64,000 nucleotides of DNA. It comes from Imbroritus primus (GTDB lineage: Bacteria; Pseudomonadota; Gammaproteobacteria; Burkholderiales; Burkholderiaceae). The position numbers and the translations under genes are program-made. Below the pieces are notes generated by a model. That model made no database searches and had not been told where the DNA came from. It saw nothing but the letters and a program-made list of their open reading frames with translations. Positions 1 to 9,063 of this stretch are shown here, piece by piece. The number at the start of each line of letters is the position of its first letter. Within the stretch, counting starts at the first letter, position 1. The stretch covers positions 2,790,001 through 2,854,000 of the forward strand of contig NZ_OZ201293.1 in assembly GCF_964332355.1 (NCBI RefSeq), read 5' to 3'.

Positions 1-1577
1 CGGAAGTCGCCGAGGCGGTGAAAGCCTTTGCGGACGGTGGCTTCATGGCCGCGCCGCACGACGAGGAATGGGGCGGCATGCAGTTGCCGATCACCATCAA
101 CCAGGCCTGTCTCGCGTTGTTCCGCGCCGCCAATGTCGGTTCGTCAGCGTACTCATTCCTGACCTCGGCCAATGCCAACCTGATCCGCGCGTTCGGCACG
201 GAGAGCCAAAAGCAGCGCTTCCTCCCGCCGATGTTCGAAGGCCGCTGGTTCGGCACGATGGCCCTGACCGAGCCGCACGCCGGCTCGTCGGTGCCCGACA
301 TCCGCACCACCGCCACGCCGGTGGGAGACGGCACCTACCGCATCAAGGGCAACAAGATCTTCATCTCGGGCGGCGATCACGAGCTGGGCGAGAACATCGT
401 GCATCTCGTGCTGGCCCGCCTGCCCGGCGCCCCGGCCGGCGCGCGCGGCATCTCGCTGTTCCTCGTGCCGAAGTTCCGCGTGGATGCCGACGGCAAGCCG
501 GGTGCGCGCAACGACGTCGCGCTGGCTGGCCTGATCCACAAGATGGGATATCGCGGCACCACCTCGACCATGCTCAACTTCGGCGAGAACGATGACTGCA
601 TCGGCGAGCTGATCGGCGAGGAAAACCGCGGCCTCACCTGCATGTTCCACATGATGAACGAGGCGCGCATTGGCGTTGGCATGGGCGGCACGATGCTCGC
701 CTATACAGCTTACCTGCACGCCGCCGAGTACGCCCGGACACGCGCGCAAGGCCGCCCCATCGAAGCCAAGGATCCGACTGCACCGCAGGTGCCGATCATC
801 GAGCACGCCGATGTGCGCCGCATGCTGCTGATCCAGAAATCCTATGTGGAAGGCGCGCTCGGCCTGTGCTTCTATGCCGCCCGCCTGGCCGACGATGCCC
901 GGACCGCGCCCGATGCGGCGGAACGTGCGGATGCCGAGCAATTGCTGGCCCTGCTGACCCCCATCGTCAAATCGTGGCCCGCGCAGTTCTGCCTGGAAGC
1001 CAACCACCTCGCCATCCAGATTCATGGCGGCTACGGCTACACACGCGAATATCCGGTGGAACAGTTCTACCGCGACAACCGCCTCAACGCGCTGCACGAA
1101 GGCACGCACGGCATCCAGGGCATCGACCTGCTGGGCCGCAAGGTCGCGCTCGAAGACGGCGCGGTGCTCGCACTGCTGCGCAGGCGCATTGCCGCCACCG
1201 CCGACAGCGCGCGCGCCTGCGGCAATGCCGAACTGGCCAGCCACGCCGACGCCCTGCAAGCCGAGTGGGACACCATTGCCGAGACCACCACGCAGCTGCG
1301 CGCCGTCACGAAGGAAGACATCCGCCGTGGCCTGGCGAATGCCAGCCTGTATCTCGACATGTTCGGTCACGGCGTGATCGCCTGGATCTGGCTGCAGCAG
1401 GCGGTTGCCGCGCACCAGGCGCAGCAGGCCGGCACGCGCAGCGCGGCCTTCTGCGCTGGCAAGCTGGCTGCCGCACGCTGGTTCTTCAACTGCGAGCTGC
1501 CGAAGGCCGGTCCCCAACATGCACTGCTGCGCCGGCTCGATGCCACGGCGCTTGACGCGCAGGCCGACTGGTTCTGA
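1..1577 (+). CDS. Acyl-CoA dehydrogenase, long C-terminal-extended type (5' end outside window)
   Basis: FAD-dependent enzyme that introduces a 2,3-double bond into an acyl-CoA and passes electrons to ETF. The frame is open to the left window edge, so the start lies upstream; roughly 525 residues are visible, and this class usually has about 590-600. The flavin/substrate segment MALTEPHAGSS is present, followed by a beta-domain with KGNKIFISGGDHE. A Glu in LHEGTHGIQGIDLLGRK sits where the catalytic base is expected. The last 120 residues form the extra helical domain seen in the AcdB/FadE-like branch. An acyl-CoA ligase follows 186 bp downstream on the same strand, so ligation then dehydrogenation of a fatty or aryl-alkanoic acid is likely. 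The substrate cannot be read from sequence. Confidence 0.9.
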   Translation, partial: EVAEAVKAFADGGFMAAPHDEEWGGMQLPITINQACLALFRAANVGSSAYSFLTSANANLIRAFGTESQKQRFLPPMFEGRWFGTMALTEPHAGSSVPDIRTTATPVGDGTYRIKGNKIFISGGDHELGENIVHLVLARLPGAPAGARGISLFLVPKFRVDADGKPGARNDVALAGLIHKMGYRGTTSTMLNFGENDDCIGELIGEENRGLTCMFHMMNEARIGVGMGGTMLAYTAYLHAAEYARTRAQGRPIEAKDPTAPQVPIIEHADVRRMLLIQKSYVEGALGLCFYAARLADDARTAPDAAERADAEQLLALLTPIVKSWPAQFCLEANHLAIQIHGGYGYTREYPVEQFYRDNRLNALHEGTHGIQGIDLLGRKVALEDGAVLALLRRRIAATADSARACGNAELASHADALQAEWDTIAETTTQLRAVTKEDIRRGLANASLYLDMFGHGVIAWIWLQQAVAAHQAQQAGTRSAAFCAGKLAAARWFFNCELPKAGPQHALLRRLDATALDAQADWF

Positions 1578-1763
1578 GCGGCCGCGATGACAACAGGTGG
1601 CGCTGGCACGGCACACGGATGCGCAGACACATCAGCACTTCGCACGGTGCCAGACGCCCCGGCAACGAGACAACACACAGGCGTGGCTCATCCTGCCCAG
1701 CCCGGCTTCCTGATGGCAGCCGCGCTGAGGATGGCCACTCCCTCAACGACCTATCCGACCAAG

Positions 1764-3311
1764 ATGAGTACTCAAGATCTTCTCCAAGGCCTGCCTGAAC
1801 GGCTGCATGAAACCATCGCCGAATGGGTGAGCAAGCAGCCCGATGCACTCGCCGTCGAGGATGACCTCACCGCGCTGAGCTACGGACAGTTCGATGCCGC
1901 CACCATCGCCGCCGCACAAAAGCTGACCGAACTGGGCGTGCGCGCCGGCGACCGCGTTATCTTCGTGGCCGAGAATTGCGTGGCGCTCGCGGTGCTGTTC
2001 TTCGCCATGAGCCGGCTCGATGCGTGGGCGTGCGTCGTCAATGCGCGCTTGTCCGCCGCGGAGATCGAAGCCATCCGCGCGCACTCCGACGCGCGCCGCG
2101 TGTTCTACCTGCACCGCCTGTCCCCGGCCGCTGCGGCACATGCCGATGCCGCCGGCGCCGTGCAAGTGGATTTCGAAGCCATCGGTGCAGTACGTACCGG
2201 CCCTCGCAACACCACTTGCACACCGGAACCAGTCGAAGCCGCCGGCGCCGACCAGGTGGCCGCGCTCATCTACACCTCGGGCACCACCGGCAAACCCAAG
2301 GGCGTGATGCTCACGCACCGCAACCTGATCTTCGTAGGCGATACCTATCGCCGCAACCGCATGCAGACCCCGGCCGACAAAGCCTACGCGATCCTGCCGA
2401 TGTCGCATGTCTATGGCCTGTCGTCGGTATTGATCGGCATGCTGGTCAGTGGCGGCGCGCTGCTGCTCGAATGCCGCTTCGACCCCGCACGCGTGGCCGA
2501 CGCATGGGCACGGCGCGGCATCACCGTGATGCACGGCGTGTCGGCCATGTACGCCAAGCTGCTCGAATGGTCGCGTCAGACTGGCACGCCCTTGCACGCG
2601 CCGCACCTGCGCATCGCCCAGGGTGGCGGCGGTCCGCTGTCGCAGTCGCTGAAAGACGATTTTGAACAGACCACGGGCGTGGTCCTGCATCTCGGCTACG
2701 GCATGACGGAGACCTCGCCTACCGTCGCGCAGACACGCCTGGACAAACCTTCGCGCGATGTCTCGTCGGGCCAGCCGATACCCGGTATCGAACTGCGCCG
2801 CGTTGACAGCGACGGCAACGACGTCGGCCCGGATGCGGTCGGCGAGGTGCTGGTGCGCGGCCCCAACGTCATGAAAGGCTACTATCGCGATCCGGAACAG
2901 ACTGCCCTCGCACTCTCCGCCGACGGCTGGCTGCGTACCGGCGATCTGGGCCGGCAGGACGCCGAGGGCAACCTCACCATCGTGGGACGCGCCAAGGAGT
3001 TGATCATTCGCTCCGGCTTCAACGTCTATCCGGTCGAAGTCGAAAGTGCCATCAACGCCCATCCTGAAGTGCTGCAGTCCGCCGTGGTGGGACGCGAAGT
3101 CACGGACAACGAAGAGGTCGTCGCCTTCCTCGAAACCCGCGAGAACGCCACGCTCACGCCTGAGACGCTTGAAACATGGCTGCGCGAGCGGCTGTCTCCC
3201 TATAAAATCCCCAGCGAAATCGTCATTCTGGAACATCTGCCCGCGGCTGCCACGGGCAAGATCCTGAAAACAGAGCTCAAGCGCATGGCTGCCGCCCGCC
3301 GGCACGCCTGA
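1764..3311 (+). CDS. AMP-forming acyl-CoA synthetase (ligase)
   Basis: Adenylate-forming ligase of about 515 residues that activates a carboxylic acid to its CoA thioester. The order of motifs is standard: IYTSGTTGKPKG (ATP phosphate loop), GYGMTETSP, GWLRTGDLG, GRAKELIIRSGFNVYPVEVE at the hinge, and a C-terminal catalytic Lys in ATGKILKTEL. The reading frame stays open to position 1587. I chose the ATG at 1764 because the protein MSTQDLLQGLPERLHETIAEW begins like the family and the upstream segment is low-complexity. ATGs at 1713 and 1731 remain possible, and no start has a strong ribosome site. It probably works with the preceding acyl-CoA dehydrogenase. Confidence 0.9.
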   Translation: MSTQDLLQGLPERLHETIAEWVSKQPDALAVEDDLTALSYGQFDAATIAAAQKLTELGVRAGDRVIFVAENCVALAVLFFAMSRLDAWACVVNARLSAAEIEAIRAHSDARRVFYLHRLSPAAAAHADAAGAVQVDFEAIGAVRTGPRNTTCTPEPVEAAGADQVAALIYTSGTTGKPKGVMLTHRNLIFVGDTYRRNRMQTPADKAYAILPMSHVYGLSSVLIGMLVSGGALLLECRFDPARVADAWARRGITVMHGVSAMYAKLLEWSRQTGTPLHAPHLRIAQGGGGPLSQSLKDDFEQTTGVVLHLGYGMTETSPTVAQTRLDKPSRDVSSGQPIPGIELRRVDSDGNDVGPDAVGEVLVRGPNVMKGYYRDPEQTALALSADGWLRTGDLGRQDAEGNLTIVGRAKELIIRSGFNVYPVEVESAINAHPEVLQSAVVGREVTDNEEVVAFLETRENATLTPETLETWLRERLSPYKIPSEIVILEHLPAAATGKILKTELKRMAAARRHA

Positions 3312-3336
3312 TGCGTCGAGGCCAACGGGAAGAGAC

Positions 3337-4188
3337 ATGAGAGGGAAGACTACCGGTGTGGCGCGTCCGACGACGGATGCTACTTTGAACGCCGCATCGA
3401 ACACTAGGTCGCACGCCGCGGAAGACCGCCATTTCGTGACCGCGCTAGCGCGCGGCCTCGACGTGCTGTCGTGCTTCCGCGATGCCAGCAAGCTGCTCGG
3501 CAACCAGGAAATCGCCGAGCGCTGCCACTTGCCGAAATCGACCGTCTCGCGCCTGACCTACACGCTGACGCGACTCGGCTATCTCGATCTCATCAAGGAT
3601 GTAGGCAAGTACCGGCTCGGTACCGCCTCAGCTGCGCTGGGCGCTTCGGCGCTCAGCAAGTTCGATGCGCGGCTGGTCGCGGCGCCGCTGATGCGCGAGC
3701 TGGCCGATTTCTCGCGCGCCTCGATCTCGCTCGGCGTGCGTGAGCGGCTCAATATCGTCTACATCGAAAACGCGCGCGGCGACTCGACCTTCACGCTCAA
3801 TGTCGACGCCGGCTGGCGCGTGCCGATCGCCACCACGTCCATCGGACGCGCCTATCTCGCTGCCTGCTCGTACAGCGAGCGCGCCTTCCTCATGGACTCG
3901 ATCCGCGAGGAGAACGAAGCCACGTGGCCCAACCTGCGCCAGCAGATCGAAGCCTCCATCGCGCAGTACAACGACATCGGCTGCTGCTGCTCGTTCGGGG
4001 ACTGGCATCCGGAAGTCAACGCTATTGCCGTGGCATTCAATCGCGGCCAGGACCAGCCGCCCATGGCCCTCAACTGCGGCGGCCCCAAGTTCTCGTTGAA
4101 GCCCGAGTTCCTGCTCGAGGAAGTGCGCCCACGCATGATCGCGGTCGCCAAGCAGATCGAACGCAGCGTGCAGGCGGCCAGCTACTGA
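3337..4188 (+). CDS. IclR-family transcriptional regulator
   Basis: 283-residue regulator with an N-terminal winged helix-turn-helix (EIAERCHLPKSTVSRLTYTL, roughly residues 50-90). A C-terminal IclR effector domain follows, with the usual small-molecule pocket region (ISLGVRERLNIVYIENARGD). The start has a good ribosome site (GGAAGAG, six bases upstream). It lies 25 bp downstream of the acyl-CoA ligase on the same strand, so it may be co-transcribed with and control the acyl-CoA genes. Three consecutive cysteines (DIGCCCSFGD) in the effector domain are noticeable but may be family-specific. The effector is unknown. Confidence 0.92.
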   Translation: MRGKTTGVARPTTDATLNAASNTRSHAAEDRHFVTALARGLDVLSCFRDASKLLGNQEIAERCHLPKSTVSRLTYTLTRLGYLDLIKDVGKYRLGTASAALGASALSKFDARLVAAPLMRELADFSRASISLGVRERLNIVYIENARGDSTFTLNVDAGWRVPIATTSIGRAYLAACSYSERAFLMDSIREENEATWPNLRQQIEASIAQYNDIGCCCSFGDWHPEVNAIAVAFNRGQDQPPMALNCGGPKFSLKPEFLLEEVRPRMIAVAKQIERSVQAASY

Positions 4189-4297
4189 CAGCCCGGGGCG
4201 CGATAGGCCCCAGCGCAATAGGTCCAGAACACACAAACTGTAGGTCCACCCGCCCTTAGTTCTTGAGTTCAGTTGTCAGGCTCTCTATGCTGAATCC

Positions 4298-4313
4298 AAA
4301 TTGGATCCAATTT
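4298..4313. promoter_or_regulatory. Perfect 16-bp palindrome upstream of the GntR gene (candidate operator)
   Basis: AAATTGGATCCAATTT is a perfect palindrome centred 24 bp before the ATG at 4330. GntR/FCD regulators commonly bind short palindromes beside their own genes, so autoregulation is a reasonable inference. Confidence 0.55.
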
Positions 4314-4329
4314 AGAAGTTCCCGACACC

Positions 4330-4986
4330 ATGGACTCACTCACCGTCTACACCGAACTGCGCAACATGATTCTCTCGGGCGCGATGCAACCGGGAGAACG
4401 GCTGGTCTCGCAGCAGATCGCCGATCAACTCGGCGCCTCGCGCACGCCGGTACGTGAGGCGCTGGCGCGGCTGGAGACCACCGGCCTGGTGACACGTCTC
4501 GACCGCTGGGGTTACGCCGTGCGCAGCCTGACGCTGCACGATGCCGAGCATCTCTTTGAATCGCGCATCGTGGTCGAGGTCGCCAATGCAGGACTGGCGG
4601 CGCGGCGCGTGAGCCCAACCCAGCTGGATGCCATGCAGGCCACGCGCGAGCGCGCCAATGCCCTGCTCGAGGCCGGCCGCATCGCTGAATTCCAGCGCGC
4701 GTCGCGGCGCTTCCATGAGTACATTGCCGAAAGTACCGACAACGGCCTCATGCTGCAGATGTTCTACCAGATCAACGATCTGGTGACGCTGTTCGGCATC
4801 ACGCTGCTGCGCGCGAGCCCGACGCGCGCCGCCGAGATCGCGCAGGAAAACGCCCTGCTGTACGACGCCATCGCCAAGCGCGACCCGGCGCTCGCGGAAG
4901 CCACCATGCGCGACCACATCACGCATGCCCACGGCCATTTCCGCCGCTCCATCGACAACGCCCGCATCAACCTCGCCTTCCGCTGA
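4330..4986 (+). CDS. GntR-family regulator, FCD (FadR-like) subfamily
   Basis: 218 residues. The N-terminal winged HTH contains SQQIADQLGASRTPVREALARLE, with the RTPVREAL signature of the FadR branch. An all-helical FCD ligand domain follows, with conserved Asp/His metal positions (AEHLFESRIVVEVA, FHEYIAES, RDHITHAHGHF). It is separated from the IclR gene by 141 bp and from the metallophosphoesterase by about 40 bp, so it may control the latter and the Bug protein after it. The adjacent palindrome at 4298-4313 is the best operator candidate. The ligand is unknown, probably an organic acid. Confidence 0.92.
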   Translation: MDSLTVYTELRNMILSGAMQPGERLVSQQIADQLGASRTPVREALARLETTGLVTRLDRWGYAVRSLTLHDAEHLFESRIVVEVANAGLAARRVSPTQLDAMQATRERANALLEAGRIAEFQRASRRFHEYIAESTDNGLMLQMFYQINDLVTLFGITLLRASPTRAAEIAQENALLYDAIAKRDPALAEATMRDHITHAHGHFRRSIDNARINLAFR

Positions 4987-5027
4987 CCGCCATCGCCTAT
5001 CCACACATGTCCCCACAGGACCACTCC

Positions 5028-7118
5028 ATGACCGCCGCTCCCACCCCTGCCCTCACCCCACACGGAGACCGACTGTTCCGCTTTGTCGTGATCGCCGATA
5101 CGCACATCAACCAGACGGATGACAAGGCCTCGTCCTTCTTTGCCCTCAACCGCCTGGCCAATGGCCGTGCCGCCGATGCCTTCCATGCCGCACAGCGTTA
5201 TGCGCCGGCCTTCGTGCTGCACCTGGGTGATATCGTGCACCCGATTCCCTCGCACCCCGAATTCGGCCAGGCGGCCGCCAACTACCGCGCCCTGGCTGCC
5301 GGCTTCGACTGTCCGGTGTACCTCACGCCGGGCAATCACGACATCGGCGACAAGCCGTGGCCGCTGGCCCCGGTCGCGCAGATCGCACCGGATTTCATGG
5401 CGGCGTACGATCGCGAGTTCGGCAAGCAATGGCTGACGTGGTCATACGACGGCTGCGATTTTTTTATCATCAATACCTCGCTGATCAATTCCGGGCTGCC
5501 GGAAGAGGTCGAGCAACAGGCGTGGTTCGAGGACGCCCTGCGCCGCAGCACCGGCCGCAAGTTTCTCGCCGTGCACTATCCGCCATTCGTACATAGCGCC
5601 GACGAGCCGAGCCACTACGACAATCTCGACGAGCCCGGACGCGGCTGGCTGCTCGGGCTGATGCGCACGCATGCCATCGAAGCAGTGTTCTGCGGCCATG
5701 TCCACAACCTGTGGTACGACCAGTACGGCGAGACGGAAATGTACCTGCTGCCGTCCACCGCCTTCGTGCGCCAGGACTACGCCGAGATGCAGCGCGTCTG
5801 CCCGCCCGGCGAGGAAGGCGGACGGCAGGATATCGACAAGCTCGGCTTCTTCGTGGTCGATGTGTATGCCAGCGGGCATATCGCGCACTACGTGCGGCTG
5901 CAAGGCGACGAGCGGCGCGGCGAACGCCGCCAGGTCGCGCTCGCCGATACGCTCAGCGGCATGCCGCCGCATCCCAAGCGACCGTTGCTGCCCAACCTGG
6001 GCATCGACCCCGCCTATCCGTGGGCGGATGAAATCCTCGTGCCGCCAAGTGGCGCGCTCGATGCATTCGACAGCAAGTTCGTCCGCAACGACTATCCTTT
6101 GTTTGCCATGCTCGGCCTTGGGCTGTCGCGCATGCGTATTCCGCTGTCCGATCTCGATCATCCGGCCCGCGTCACGCGCCTTGCCAAGCTGGCACGCATC
6201 GGCATGCGGGCGCAGCTGGTGACCGCACGCCCGCTCGACGCCCGGCAGATCGAACGCGTGGCCACGCTCGGGCCAGCTGTGGCCGCTATCGAGTTCGTCG
6301 CCACCGAAGCGGGCATCGCCGCTGCGGCACCGGCGCTGGCGGCCATGCAGCAGCAACTGCCCGGCTGCGCGCTGGTACTTAGTAAGCTGCGCGGCCCCCA
6401 GGATGCCGCTGTCGACGGGCTGAATTATGGGCATCTGGTCTTCCACGGCTGGGTGCCGGCCGAGCAGCCGCGCATCGCCGCGCTGATGACGCAGCATGAC
6501 TGGAAAGCCTCCACAGAGGTGCTGTTTCGCGCCCGCTTTACCGAGTCGCCGCTGGCCATGGCAGCCGGCATCGATGCCTTCTCGCGCGAGTGCGGCGTGC
6601 GCGCCGGACTGCTGGTTCGCCTCGCCACCGATAATCCCGCCCAGCCGCAAGACGATGCGCTGGCGCTGTGCAGCCTCGTGCTGGAAACCGCCATCGCCGC
6701 GCACCGCTATCCGGAATTGCGCTTCACCATCGAAGGATTGGTCGATTTCGATCGCGGCTACTTCCTGCGGCTTGCGTTGGTCGATCGCTCGTTCAATCCG
6801 CGCTTGCCAGCGCTTGCCCTGCCGCACCTCTGCGCACGGTTGACCGCGACCGGGACCCAGATCACCGGCCATACCACCACCATTGCCGCGGACGGGACCC
6901 GCACCATCCGCCTCGACACGGCACTGGGTGCGTTGCATATCGTGATCGCATGTGGCGCGGCCCTGGCGGCAGCACGCGCACGAGCCACAGATGCACTCGC
7001 ACAGGGAGCGCGCTGCTGGACCCTCTCCGACGGCGAGCCGGTCGCTGCAACCCATGCAACCCGCACGCCAACCGACCGGGAGACCGAAGCCATTCTGATC
7101 GACGCACGCCGGCCGTAG
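5028..7118 (+). CDS. Metallophosphoesterase with a large unassigned C-terminal domain
   Basis: 696 residues from the ATG at 5028, chosen because AGGA sits eight bases upstream; ATG 5007 is also in frame. Residues 1-310 are a calcineurin-like phosphoesterase with all metal motifs in order: D24-x-H26, GD at 67-68, GNHD at 102-105, H183 in VHYPPF and GHVH at 223-226. The fold hydrolyses phosphomonoesters or diesters using two metals. Residues 320-696 match nothing I can name; parts such as RVTRLAKLARIGMRAQLVTARPLDARQIERV alternate strands and helices as a barrel or Rossmann fold would. No signal peptide is visible. The gene lies between a GntR regulator and a Bug solute-binding protein, suggesting a catabolic rather than housekeeping role. 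Confidence 0.8.
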   Translation: MTAAPTPALTPHGDRLFRFVVIADTHINQTDDKASSFFALNRLANGRAADAFHAAQRYAPAFVLHLGDIVHPIPSHPEFGQAAANYRALAAGFDCPVYLTPGNHDIGDKPWPLAPVAQIAPDFMAAYDREFGKQWLTWSYDGCDFFIINTSLINSGLPEEVEQQAWFEDALRRSTGRKFLAVHYPPFVHSADEPSHYDNLDEPGRGWLLGLMRTHAIEAVFCGHVHNLWYDQYGETEMYLLPSTAFVRQDYAEMQRVCPPGEEGGRQDIDKLGFFVVDVYASGHIAHYVRLQGDERRGERRQVALADTLSGMPPHPKRPLLPNLGIDPAYPWADEILVPPSGALDAFDSKFVRNDYPLFAMLGLGLSRMRIPLSDLDHPARVTRLAKLARIGMRAQLVTARPLDARQIERVATLGPAVAAIEFVATEAGIAAAAPALAAMQQQLPGCALVLSKLRGPQDAAVDGLNYGHLVFHGWVPAEQPRIAALMTQHDWKASTEVLFRARFTESPLAMAAGIDAFSRECGVRAGLLVRLATDNPAQPQDDALALCSLVLETAIAAHRYPELRFTIEGLVDFDRGYFLRLALVDRSFNPRLPALALPHLCARLTATGTQITGHTTTIAADGTRTIRLDTALGALHIVIACGAALAAARARATDALAQGARCWTLSDGEPVAATHATRTPTDRETEAILIDARRP

Positions 7119-7161
7119 CGTTTACCGCACGCGGTCTTTCCTCCTTCCCCGAGCCGGTGCG

Positions 7162-7182
7162 CGGACCTGTTCCACAGGTCCG
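7162..7182 (+). other. Stem-loop between phosphoesterase and Bug genes
   Basis: CGGACCTGT and ACAGGTCCG form a 9-bp perfect stem around a 3-base loop. No T-tract follows, so this is a weak or factor-dependent terminator, or an mRNA-stability element in front of the Bug gene. Confidence 0.4.
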
Positions 7183-7221
7183 GGGGGAGGCGTTTGCCAT
7201 GACATCTGCAAGGAAAGCATC

Positions 7222-8196
7222 ATGATTCGACGTCGAGCTGTTGCCCTGTTACTCCTGTTAGGCAGTTCCCTTCTCACTACCCTGCCGGTCCAGGCGACCG
7301 AGTATCCCAACCGGCCGATCAAGATCATCGTGCTCTGGCCCGCTGGCGGCGCGGGCGATTTCCTGGCACGCACGGTCGGCCAGCGCATGTCGGAAAAGCT
7401 GTCGACCCCGGTGCTGGTGGAAAACCGGCCGGGCGCGGCCACCAATATCGGCACCCAGGCCGTGGCCAGCGCCGACCCCGACGGCTATACGCTGCTGCTG
7501 GCAAGCAGCAACAATGCCGTGAATGTCACGCTCTACCCGAAACTGAAATTCGATTTCGCCAAGGATTTCAAACCCGTGTCCAACCTGGGCCTGGCGCCCA
7601 ATGTGCTGGTGGCACACCCCTCGGTGCAAGCCAATACGGTCCAGGAGCTGGTTGCGCTGGCCCGCAAGCAGCCGGGCAAGCTGACCTACGCGTCGTCGGG
7701 CAACGGCAGCGCCGCGCACCTCGGCGGCGAAAAATTCAAGCGCGCTGCGCAGGTGGAGATTCTCGGCGTGCCGTACAAGGGCGCAGCGCCGGCCGTGACG
7801 GATCTGCTCGGGGGCCAGGTGTCGATGATGTTCACCGTGATTCCGGTGACGCTCGCGCATATCCAGACCAACCGGCTCAAGCTGCTGGCCGTGGCTTCCG
7901 CCCAGCGCCTGCCGCAGTTTCCGAACGTCCCGACGGTCGCCGAAAGCGGCCTGCCGGGTTTCGAGTCGAGTATCTGGTATGGCATCGTGGCGCCCACGGC
8001 CACGCCGCTGGCGATTGTCGCGAAGCTGCAGAAAGTGATTGCCGAATCGCTGAAGGAGCCAGCCATGATCGAGAAGCTGATGGCGCAGGGCACGTTGCCG
8101 ATCGGCGATACCTCGGAACACTTCGCCACGACCATCGCCAACGATATCCGCGGCTATGCCGCACTGATCAAGAGCGCGGGGATCACCGCAGAATGA
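7222..8196 (+). CDS. Bug/TctC-family periplasmic solute-binding protein
   Basis: 324 residues. The signal peptide has an Arg-rich start and hydrophobic core and is probably cut after PVQA. The mature protein has the family features: YPNRPIKIIVLWPAGGAGDFLAR near the N-terminus, the VENRPGAATNIGTQAVA segment and the PDGYTLLL strand. These proteins bind carboxylates for tripartite tricarboxylate transporters, but no TctA/TctB membrane gene lies nearby. GGAAAG serves as ribosome site. It follows the metallophosphoesterase and faces a convergent GntR gene across a strong hairpin. The ligand cannot be predicted. Confidence 0.92.
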   Translation: MIRRRAVALLLLLGSSLLTTLPVQATEYPNRPIKIIVLWPAGGAGDFLARTVGQRMSEKLSTPVLVENRPGAATNIGTQAVASADPDGYTLLLASSNNAVNVTLYPKLKFDFAKDFKPVSNLGLAPNVLVAHPSVQANTVQELVALARKQPGKLTYASSGNGSAAHLGGEKFKRAAQVEILGVPYKGAAPAVTDLLGGQVSMMFTVIPVTLAHIQTNRLKLLAVASAQRLPQFPNVPTVAESGLPGFESSIWYGIVAPTATPLAIVAKLQKVIAESLKEPAMIEKLMAQGTLPIGDTSEHFATTIANDIRGYAALIKSAGITAE

Positions 8197-8204
8197 GGCG
8201 CCGC

Positions 8205-8230
8205 GCCTGCTGCACGCGTTTGCAGCAGGC
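8205..8230. terminator. Hairpin between convergent genes
   Basis: GCCTGCTGCA and TGCAGCAGGC form a perfect 10-bp stem with a 6-base loop, between the ends of the Bug gene (+) and the GntR gene (-). There is no U-tract, so termination would be inefficient or factor-dependent; the position suits a shared end for both transcripts. Confidence 0.55.
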
Positions 8231-8238
8231 CAGCGTGC

Positions 8239-8988
8239 TCAGCTGTCTTCCTTGGGCATTTGCGACACGATGAACTCGTGGTGCGCAGTGTCCAGCGTGG
8301 ACACGCGCCACTCCACCGGCAGGCGATGAAACGAGAACGCCACACGGTGGATGCGGATCAACGGCGCACCGACATCGACACCGATCAGCCCGGCCTCGGT
8401 TTCGGTGGCCAGCACGGCGCGCAGCCGCTCTTCCGTCTGGATCACATTGACGCCGAACGCGTCCTGGTAGAAGTTGTACAGCGTATTCGGGCGCTCGCGC
8501 AGCTGGGTTTCCGTCAGGCCAGGAAACAGTCTTTCCGGCAGCATGATGTCGTCGATCATCACCGGCCGCTCGTCGAGCGACAGCACGTTGGTGAAATGAA
8601 ACACCCGCTCCCCTGATTCCAGTCCCAGCAGCGCACAGGCCGCCTTGTCGGCCTTGATGCGGCGAAACGATTTCTGCTGCACGGTCGGATAGCCGCGGTG
8701 GCCATCCTCGTGCGCCACCTTGAAGAAGCGGAAGAAATGGTCGTCGCGGCGGTGCATGGCGACGAAGGTGCCGCGCCCCTGATGGCGGATCAGCAGGTTC
8801 TCGGCCACCAGCTCGTCGATTGCCTTGCGCAGCGTGCCGATGGACACACCGAAGCGCTCCACCAGTTTCTTTTCCGACGGAATCGCCTCGCCGGGCTTGA
8901 ATTCGCCATCGGCCAGCGCTTGCAGCACGCGGCGCTTGACGTCCTTGTAGAGGACGCCGCCTGGCGGAAGATCTCGCAGATTGCTCAT
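8239..8988 (-). CDS. GntR-family regulator, HutC/UTRA subfamily; likely regulator of sulfolactate genes
   Basis: 249 residues from the ATG at 8988 (MSNLRDLPPGGVLYKDVKRR). The N-terminal winged HTH includes FKPGEAIPSEKKLVERFGVS and IGTLRKAIDELVAEN. The C-terminal UTRA domain carries the usual GERVFHFTNVLSLDERPV segment and the final PVEWRVSTLDTAHHEF strand pair. It is divergent from suyAB across 160 bp that holds a clear promoter and repeats resembling operators. HutC-type proteins usually repress until a pathway intermediate binds, so control of the sulfolactate genes is likely by position. A longer in-frame start at 9381 would run through the opposite-strand suyA and is rejected. Confidence 0.9.
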   Translation of the reverse strand: MSNLRDLPPGGVLYKDVKRRVLQALADGEFKPGEAIPSEKKLVERFGVSIGTLRKAIDELVAENLLIRHQGRGTFVAMHRRDDHFFRFFKVAHEDGHRGYPTVQQKSFRRIKADKAACALLGLESGERVFHFTNVLSLDERPVMIDDIMLPERLFPGLTETQLRERPNTLYNFYQDAFGVNVIQTEERLRAVLATETEAGLIGVDVGAPLIRIHRVAFSFHRLPVEWRVSTLDTAHHEFIVSQMPKEDS

Positions 8989-9034
8989 GGCTCGGTGTGG
9001 TTTTTTGAATGCATTGAATGTAGCAGACATTAAA

Positions 9035-9063
9035 TCATACAACTCATACATATGACATAGTTG
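9035..9063. promoter_or_regulatory. Candidate operator of the sulfolactate operon
   Basis: Two direct copies of TCATACA lie nine bases apart (9035 and 9044). CAACT at 9040 and AGTTG at 9059 form an outer inverted repeat around CATATG. The element abuts the -35 box of the suyA promoter and lies in the intergenic region shared with the divergent GntR gene. Confidence 0.5.

Noticed and set aside
153..1616. Long open frame on the opposite strand of the acyl-CoA dehydrogenase
   Set aside because: It mirrors a well-supported gene, is rich in Arg/Ala/Gly/Gln and has no family features; it is a GC-rich antisense artefact, as are similar long frames elsewhere.
1743..3503. 586-residue minus-strand frame across the acyl-CoA ligase
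   Set aside because: Overlaps the ligase entirely, whose motifs are unmistakable; no recognisable domain on the minus strand.
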